64,000 bases of DNA, taken from NCBI RefSeq assembly GCF_017916475.1, contig NZ_JAFMTB010000001.1, positions 1,388,849 through 1,452,848 of the forward strand. The letters are read 5' to 3'. This stretch comes from Patulibacter sp. SYSU D01012. GTDB lineage: Bacteria > Actinomycetota > Thermoleophilia > Solirubrobacterales > Solirubrobacteraceae. The notes beneath the pieces are model-generated. The model was not told the origin of the DNA, ran no database searches, and was given only the letters and a program-made list of their open reading frames with translations. The translations under genes and the position numbers were made by a program. Shown here piece after piece: positions 59,190-64,000 of the stretch. Position 1 is the first letter of the stretch, and every line of letters starts with the position of its first letter.

Positions 59190-60298
59190 GCGCCGGCCAG
59201 GACGCCCTGACCCCGCCGAGCGGCCGGGGCGCCGGGCACCGCCTGACGGGCCCCGACTCGGTCCGCCGGATGGGCCTGATCGAGCGGTACATGGACCGCC
59301 TGCCGTTCGCGCCCGGCGACCCCGTCGTCTCGCTCAACGAGGGCTCGACCCCGCTCGTCCTCGCCCCGCGCCTGTCCGAGCGCGTCGGCGCCGAGGTGCA
59401 TCTGAAGTACGAGGGCCTGAACCCCACGGGCTCGTTCAAGGACCGCGGCATGACGTGCGCCGTCTCCGCCGCCGTGCGCGACGGCGCCGAGGCCGTCATC
59501 TGCGCCTCGACGGGCAACACGGCCGCCGCCCTGGCCGCCTACTCCGCGCGCGCCGGCATCCGCGGCGTCGTGCTCGTGCCGGACGGCAAGATCGCCGCGG
59601 GCAAGCTCGCCCAGGCGCTCATGCACGGCGCCCAGGTCGTCGCGCTGCGCGGCAACTTCGACGAGGCGCTGCGCCTCGTCCGCGAGATCACCCAGACGCA
59701 CCCGATCGCGCTCGTCAACTCGGTCAACGACTTCCGGATCGAGGGCCAGAAGACCGCCGCCTTCGAGCTGATGGAGGACCTGGACGGGCGCCTCGACGCG
59801 CTCTGCATCCCCGTCGGCAACGCCGGCAACATCACGGCCTACTGGAAGGGCTTCCGCGAGCTGCACGAGGAGGACCCGTCCGTCGCGCTCCCGGCGATGC
59901 ACGGCTTCCAGGCCCGGGGCGCCAACCCGCTCGTGCGCGGCGAGGCCGTGGCGGCGCCGGAGACCGTCGCGTCCGCGATCCGCATCGGCAACCCGGCGCG
60001 GTGGGAGGAGGCGATGGCCGCGATGACGGGGTCGGGCGGCAAGGTCGCCGACGTCACCGACGAGGAGATCCTCGACGCCTACCGCTTCCTCGCCCGCGAG
60101 GAGGGCGTGTTCTGCGAGCCGGCGTCCGCGACGTCGGTCGCCGGGCTGCTGAAGCACGGCGCCGGGGACGCGGAGCGCATCGCCTGCGTGCTCACCGGTC
60201 ACGGCCTGAAGGACCCCCAGACGGCGCTCGACGAGTCGCCGCCGGTGATCCCGTGCGACCCGACGCTCGAGACGCTCGAGCGGGTCCTCCTCGGCTGA
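59186..60298 (+). CDS. thrC: Threonine synthase
   Basis: A 370-residue PLP enzyme that turns phosphohomoserine into threonine. The PLP lysine is K85 in NPTGSFKDRGMT. CASTGNTAAALAAYSARAG and PVGNAGNITAYWKGF form the phosphate-binding loops, and FCEPASATSVAGLLK closes the site. It has the short actinobacterial form without the long N-terminal domain. The ATG overlaps the hom stop (ATGA), so translation is coupled. Confidence 0.96.
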   Translation: MSAGQDALTPPSGRGAGHRLTGPDSVRRMGLIERYMDRLPFAPGDPVVSLNEGSTPLVLAPRLSERVGAEVHLKYEGLNPTGSFKDRGMTCAVSAAVRDGAEAVICASTGNTAAALAAYSARAGIRGVVLVPDGKIAAGKLAQALMHGAQVVALRGNFDEALRLVREITQTHPIALVNSVNDFRIEGQKTAAFELMEDLDGRLDALCIPVGNAGNITAYWKGFRELHEEDPSVALPAMHGFQARGANPLVRGEAVAAPETVASAIRIGNPARWEEAMAAMTGSGGKVADVTDEEILDAYRFLAREEGVFCEPASATSVAGLLKHGAGDAERIACVLTGHGLKDPQTALDESPPVIPCDPTLETLERVLLG

Positions 60299-60330
60299 CC
60301 GGGGGAGGACTGCGGCTCCCGGGCGTTGGG

Positions 60331-60336
60331 TAAGGT
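60331..60336 (+). promoter_or_regulatory. -10 box TAAGGT for thrB
   Basis: TAAGGT ends nine bases before the thrB ATG, within the 47-base thrC-thrB gap, so thrB may have its own leaderless transcript. Confidence 0.4.
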
Positions 60337-60345
60337 CGGCGGGGA

Positions 60346-61209
60346 ATGGGCCGCACCGTCTCCGTCTCCGTCCCCGCGTCGAGCGCCAACCTCGGGCCGG
60401 GGTTCGACTGCATGGCCGCGGCCCTCGGGCTGTGGCTGCACGTCGAGGTGGAGGAGACCGGCACCTTCGCCGTCGAGCACGACCTGCCGTTGCCGGCCGA
60501 CCGCGACAACGCGATCGTGCAGGCCTTCGAGCGGCTGCGGCCCGCGGAGGGCCTGACCTTCCGGGTGCGCACCGAGATCCCGCTCGCGGGCGGCCTGGGC
60601 TCGAGCGCCACGGCGATCGTGGCGGGCCTGGCCGCCGCCGCCGCGCTCGACGGCGGATCGACCGAGCCGGACGCCCTGCTGCCGCTGGCGGTCGACCTGG
60701 AGGGGCATCCCGACAACGTCACCGCGGCGCTCTACGGCGGCTTCGTGCTGACCGACGGGTCCTGGACCGTGCGCATCCCGCCCCCGCCGGGGCTCGAGGC
60801 CGTCTTCGTCGTGCCCCACGACGCCGTCCGCACCGCCGCCGCCCGCGCCGTCCTGCCGCACCACGTGCCGCTGGAGGACGCGACGGCCAACGTCGCCTGG
60901 GCGTCGGCGCTCGCCGTCGGGCTCGAGCGCGGCGACCTGGACATCGTGGGCCACAGCCTGCGCGACCTGCTGCACCAGCCGCACCGGGCGGCGCTGTTCC
61001 CCCGCTCGGCCGAGCTCGTGGACGACGCGGCCGAGCTGGGCGCCATCGGCGCGACGGTGTCGGGCGCGGGCCCCACGGTGATGCTGTGGACTCGGTCGGC
61101 CGACGCGCACGCGGTCCTCGCCGCCGCGCAGGACCGCTGCGCCGCGTGGGCCACCGTCCTGCACGCACCGTTCGCCGGCGAGGGCGTGCGCGTGACCGTC
61201 GCCGCCTGA
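60346..61209 (+). CDS. thrB: Homoserine kinase
   Basis: A 287-residue GHMP-family kinase that phosphorylates homoserine for ThrC. SVPASSANLGPGFDCMAAALGLWL is the substrate loop, PLAGGLGSSATAIVAGL is the ATP-binding motif, and GATVSGAGPTVMLW is motif 3. LEGHPDNVTAALYGGFVL is also conserved. Length is normal. It completes the hom-thrC-thrB threonine set. Confidence 0.96.
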   Translation: MGRTVSVSVPASSANLGPGFDCMAAALGLWLHVEVEETGTFAVEHDLPLPADRDNAIVQAFERLRPAEGLTFRVRTEIPLAGGLGSSATAIVAGLAAAAALDGGSTEPDALLPLAVDLEGHPDNVTAALYGGFVLTDGSWTVRIPPPPGLEAVFVVPHDAVRTAAARAVLPHHVPLEDATANVAWASALAVGLERGDLDIVGHSLRDLLHQPHRAALFPRSAELVDDAAELGAIGATVSGAGPTVMLWTRSADAHAVLAAAQDRCAAWATVLHAPFAGEGVRVTVAA

Positions 61210-61277
61210 GCGTCGGGACGCCCGGAGCGGCGCGGCGGGAAGGAGCCGCCGGGCGGGCGGCGAAGCGGGGCCCTGTG

Positions 61278-61544
61278 ATGCGCCGCCAGACCCTCTCCGA
61301 AGCCGATCTCGAGCGCCACCTGCTCCGCCGCACGGTGTCCGAGCTGCACGCCGAGCGGCTGCGCTGCGACCGCTGCAAGCGCACGCCGCTGGTCGGCGAG
61401 GTCGTCTACCGCTACGCGAAGGGCCGGACGATGTGCGCCCTCTGCCGGCCCGCGCGGCGCGAGATGCCCGTCGAGATCCTGCCCGTGCGCCACGGCGAGG
61501 AGATCCGGGCCCAGCGCTTGACGCCGAAGCGCGCCGACGCCTGA
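61278..61544 (+). CDS. Small zinc-ribbon protein
   Basis: An 88-residue protein of unknown function. It has two cysteine pairs, RCDRCKRTP and MCALCRPAR, separated by about 25 residues, which would bind one zinc. The N-terminus is an Arg-rich helix (LERHLLRRTVSELHAERL). The C-terminal 25 residues are mixed. ATG 61278 is preceded by GTG in frame, which is an alternative start one codon upstream. It lies 68 bases after thrB and may be in the same transcript. Confidence 0.7.
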   Translation: MRRQTLSEADLERHLLRRTVSELHAERLRCDRCKRTPLVGEVVYRYAKGRTMCALCRPARREMPVEILPVRHGEEIRAQRLTPKRADA

Positions 61545-61639
61545 CGCGCGGCCTCGACCGTCCGTCCGCCCGCACGGCGCGGGGGAGGGGCCCGGACGCA
61601 CGCGCCCGGCACGGCCGCGCCGGGGCGTGCGGGGCGGGC

Positions 61640-61645
61640 TACACT
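61640..61645 (+). promoter_or_regulatory. -10 box TACACT for the SRPBCC gene
   Basis: TACACT ends six bases before the GTG at 61652. Confidence 0.45.
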
Positions 61646-61651
61646 GGCCGG

Positions 61652-62242
61652 GTGGATCCGGTGCGGGAGTCGATCACCATCGAGCGGCCGCGCGAGGAGG
61701 TGTTCGCCTATCTCGCCGACGTCGCCAACCACCGCGAGTTCCTCGCCGGCCGGTTCGAGGACTGGCGCCTGACCCGCGAGGACTCCATCGGGCAGGGGGC
61801 CGGGGCGCGCTTCCACCTGAAGCTGCCCTTCAACCGCTTCTCGTACTACGACTACACCTTCACCGAGGTCGACGCGCCGTTCCGGATCGCGTTCGTCGGC
61901 CGCGGCGGCAAGTACGCCCGCACGATGTTCCTCGGCGAGATCACGGTGGTGCAGGACGACCCGCACGCCGTGACGGTCGCGTGGAGCATGGAGTCCGACC
62001 CGGGCCTGCTCTCCGACAGCATCATGGAGACCGTCGGCGGCATGCACGGCGCCGTGCGTCGCTCGCTCCGCAAGGGCCTGCGCACCCTCCGGGCGATCCT
62101 CGAGGACGGCGCCGAGGGCGCCGGTCGGGTCAGCATCGCCGGCGGGGCCCGCAAGCCCGCCTCCAACTTCCGCCTGGATCCGCGGCTCGCCGACGAGGCC
62201 CCGGCCGCGGGCGCGCACGCGGTCGCCGGTCGGCTCGACTAG
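61652..62242 (+). CDS. SRPBCC / polyketide cyclase-like lipid-binding protein
   Basis: A 196-residue protein. The START-like domain runs ESITIERPREEVFAYLADVANHREFLAGRFEDWRL, GARFHLKLPFNRFSYYDYTFTEVD and ends with a long helix (GMHGAVRRSLRKGLRTLRAIL). The last 45 residues are a flexible Gly/Ala tail. Such folds bind hydrophobic ligands; the ligand is unknown. Its TAG stop forms the start of the -10 box of the next gene. Confidence 0.8.
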   Translation: MDPVRESITIERPREEVFAYLADVANHREFLAGRFEDWRLTREDSIGQGAGARFHLKLPFNRFSYYDYTFTEVDAPFRIAFVGRGGKYARTMFLGEITVVQDDPHAVTVAWSMESDPGLLSDSIMETVGGMHGAVRRSLRKGLRTLRAILEDGAEGAGRVSIAGGARKPASNFRLDPRLADEAPAAGAHAVAGRLD

Positions 62243-62245
62243 ACT
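62240..62245 (+). promoter_or_regulatory. -10 box TAGACT made from a stop codon
   Basis: The SRPBCC gene stops at TAG 62240-62242, which is the first half of TAGACT; the box ends eight bases before the lipoprotein ATG. Confidence 0.45.
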
Positions 62246-62253
62246 GCGCGGCC

Positions 62254-62946
62254 ATGCGTCAGCGGCTCATCCCTCTCCTGGCCGTCGCGTTGGCGACCAC
62301 CGGACTCACGGCCTGCGGCTCGAAGGAAGACGTTCCCACCCACGCGGAGACCGAGGCGGTCTTCGTGAGCGTCGGCCCGAAGAACGGCCCATACGTGAAG
62401 TACCAGGTCCAGGTCTCGCGCCAGCTCAACCCGGGCGACTTCCAGAACCCCGCCGCCCGCGGCGACCAGGCGAAGGTCGACCCGGAGGACTCCGAGTACC
62501 TCCGCGGCCTGCCGGCCCAGGCGCTCGCGCTGAAGAAGAACCCGCAGAACCCGCTGGACGACCAGGTCTACTTCGGCGTCTTCATCTCGGCCTACAACGA
62601 CAACAAGCAGCCGCTCCGCTCGGCCGCGCTGTCGGGCTTCGAGATCCACGACTCGCTGTTCGTCGAGGGCGCGCCGAACGCGGAGGAGCACGTCTTCCGG
62701 CCCGTCTCCGGCCCGGACCCGACGAACCCGCCGAACCCGTTCCTGTACCGCCAGGCGATCATTCCCGGCGCGGTCGGCACCGGCAGCGGCGTCCAGCCCC
62801 TGCCGAACAGCCCGGCCGGCTCGAGCACCACGGCCGCCGAGCTGCTGCTGTTCAAGATCCCGCAGTCCTCGCTGGAGAACCGCCCCCTCGAGCTCGAGAT
62901 CACGGGCCCGACCGGCGGCAAGGCCTCCATCGACCTGGACGTCTGA
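62254..62946 (+). CDS. Lipoprotein of unknown function
   Basis: A 230-residue exported lipoprotein with signal peptide and lipobox LATTGLTAC (cysteine at 21). The mature part is beta-rich: THAETEAVFVSVGPKNGPYVKYQVQVSRQLNPGDF, VYFGVFISAYNDNKQPLRSAALSGFEIHDS, and a last strand LELEITGPTGGKASIDLDV. This layout resembles immunoglobulin-like lipoproteins of the DUF4352 kind, but I am not sure. Terminator-like hairpins follow. Confidence 0.8.
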   Translation: MRQRLIPLLAVALATTGLTACGSKEDVPTHAETEAVFVSVGPKNGPYVKYQVQVSRQLNPGDFQNPAARGDQAKVDPEDSEYLRGLPAQALALKKNPQNPLDDQVYFGVFISAYNDNKQPLRSAALSGFEIHDSLFVEGAPNAEEHVFRPVSGPDPTNPPNPFLYRQAIIPGAVGTGSGVQPLPNSPAGSSTTAAELLLFKIPQSSLENRPLELEITGPTGGKASIDLDV

Positions 62947-62949
62947 GCC

Positions 62950-62969
62950 ACGGCCGCGCCCGCGGCCGT
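62950..62969 (+). terminator. First hairpin after the lipoprotein gene
   Basis: ACGGCCGC and GCGGCCGT pair around GCCC, three bases after the stop. Confidence 0.45.
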
Positions 62970-62990
62970 CGCGACGCAGCTTCCCCGAGC

Positions 62991-63009
62991 GGGGCGCCAC
63001 CGGCGCCCC
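62991..63009 (+). terminator. Second hairpin after the lipoprotein gene
   Basis: GGGGCGCC and GGCGCCCC pair around ACC, followed by GTTCGTCGTTC. The remaining part of the 317-base gap to 63263 is extremely GC-rich sequence between convergent genes in which I see no gene or known element. Confidence 0.5.
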
Positions 63010-63263
63010 GTTCGTCGTTCCGGGAGCGGTGCCGGGTCGAGCGGGCCTGGCGCGGCCGCCGCTCGGACCCGGGCCACGGCCGGGGGCGGGGACCGGCGCG
63101 TCCGTGGGGCCGCGCGCGCGGCGCGGCCCCCGGCCGCGGCGGCCGTGGGCGCGGACGACGGCCGGCCCCGCCGTGCGTCGCCGCTCCGCGCGTGCCGGGG
63201 CGATCGGGCCGGCTGCCGGACCGGAGGGCGCGGTCGGCGGGGCCGCCCGTGCGCGGCCCGCGC

Positions 63264-64000
63264 TCAGTCGTCGAGCGCGGCGGTCAGGACCTTGCGGGCC
63301 ACGGGGGCGGCCGTCGCGCCGCCCTGGAAGTTCCGCGCACGGAGCACGCCGACCGCGATCGGATCGCCGCCGCCCTTGACGGCGTAGGCGGCCATCCAGG
63401 CCGTCGTCGACTTGCCGTCGGCGTTGCCGCAGGCCGACGGCGGCTCGGGCGCCTCCGTCACGGCGTCGGGCTGCTGCGCCTCGGCCTGCTGCTCCTCCTG
63501 GGCGTCGCAGGCGTCGCCCTGGGTGCTGGCGAGCTCCGCGGTCCCGGTCTTGCCCGCGGTCGTCACGCCGGAGAGCGGCACGCGCGCGTCCTCGCCCGTG
63601 CCGTCGCGCACGACCGCCGTCATGAGCTGGCGCATGTCGCTCGCGACGGACCGGTCGAGGACCTTCCGGCTCTTCGCGCGCGCGTTCGTGCGGACGAAGG
63701 AGAGCGCGGGCTGGCGGCCGCCGTTGGCGACCGTCGCGGTCATGAGCGCCACCTGGAGGGCCGTCGCCTGGACCCGGCCCTGCCCGATCGCGGACGCGGC
63801 GGCCTCGCCGATGCCGTTCATCTCGGCCGCCTCGGGGATCGTGCTGATCTGGGCGCCGGGCACCCCGTCGGGCCGGCGGTTGAAGCCGAACGCCTCGGCC
63901 ATCTCGACGAGCCGCTTCGCGCCGAGCTTCGCGCCCAGGGGGACGAAGACCGAGTTGCAGGAGTGGGCGAAGGACTCGACGAGCGAGCCTCCGCAGACCT
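63264..64000 (-). CDS. Penicillin-binding protein, C-terminal transpeptidase part
   Basis: The last 245 or so residues of a transpeptidase that cross-links peptidoglycan; the 5' part is beyond the window. The SxN motif is SCN (in FAHSCNSVF) and the third motif is KTGT (in AGKTGTAEL). GQGRVQATALQVALMTATVANGG and LRARNFQGGATAAPVARKVL are typical of PbpA-like class B proteins. The segment between KTGT and the C-terminus has a Gln/Glu/Ala-rich insert with cysteines (GDACDAQEEQQAEAQQPD). The SxxK serine is not in view. Confidence 0.9.
   Translation of the reverse strand, partial: VCGGSLVESFAHSCNSVFVPLGAKLGAKRLVEMAEAFGFNRRPDGVPGAQISTIPEAAEMNGIGEAAASAIGQGRVQATALQVALMTATVANGGRQPALSFVRTNARAKSRKVLDRSVASDMRQLMTAVVRDGTGEDARVPLSGVTTAGKTGTAELASTQGDACDAQEEQQAEAQQPDAVTEAPEPPSACGNADGKSTTAWMAAYAVKGGGDPIAVGVLRARNFQGGATAAPVARKVLTAALDD

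Noticed and set aside
63029-63379. Plus-strand open frame in the final intergenic gap
   Set aside because: Low-complexity Arg/Ala/Pro composition, no start signal, and it overlaps the penicillin-binding protein gene on the other strand.

Overview
The window is about 64 kb of very GC-rich chromosomal DNA with no insertion sequence, phage gene, CRISPR array or rRNA. Its gene content (CarD, DisA, PspA with PspAA, a B-box-type rhomboid, ECF sigma factors, many GTG starts) fits a high-GC actinobacterium. The overall look suggests the Thermoleophilia/Solirubrobacterales, but that placement is inference from gene style, not from a marker gene.

Layout. 0-8.4 kb: tail of a PadR-type regulator, a fused beta-oxidation enzyme, a sirtuin, a large multidomain peptidoglycan hydrolase with a coupled unknown protein, and two small phasin-like coiled-coil genes flanking a phosphorylase-family gene. 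8.6-39.3 kb: a conserved housekeeping block in the order tilS-hpt-ftsH-folP-folB-(thioesterase)-folK-(PhoD, GST)-coaX-(gloA)-dus-greA-lysS-clpC-radA-disA-carD-ispD-(PHP)-ispF-(two GT-C proteins, FAD oxidoreductase)-cysS-rlmB-sigH. This resembles the origin-proximal tilS-to-sigH region of Bacillus, with lineage-specific inserts. 39.4-48.9 kb: an ABC exporter, tRNA-Thr(UGU), PlsC-type acyltransferase, an ECF sigma factor with a membrane partner, rhomboid protease, pterin dehydratase, a structured gene-free interval, a hydroxyacyl-CoA dehydrogenase, an enolase-superfamily protein, a small unknown and a cell-wall-binding lipoprotein. 49-55.8 kb: envelope functions, with a c-di-AMP (ydaO-type) riboswitch ahead of an NlpC/P60 hydrolase, pspA-pspAA converging on htpX-pspAB, an M23 peptidase and lgt. 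55.9-61.2 kb: aspartate-family amino acid genes lysA, hom, thrC, thrB. 61.3-64 kb: a zinc-ribbon protein, an SRPBCC protein, a lipoprotein and the C-terminal part of a penicillin-binding protein.

How parts work together. DisA makes c-di-AMP, and the riboswitch 22 kb away is expected to sense it and control a cell-wall hydrolase. Genome style: more than twenty genes carry a TANNNT-like -10 box 6-10 bases before the start codon, so leaderless mRNAs look like the default; only some genes have clear Shine-Dalgarno sites. The most unusual items are a structured interval at 45,062-45,330 ending in an intrinsic terminator (possible small RNA), a three-part hydrolase with a decayed LytM domain, an Arg/Gly/Trp-rich extension on RlmB, and a 16-bp hairpin that buries the sirtuin ribosome-binding site.
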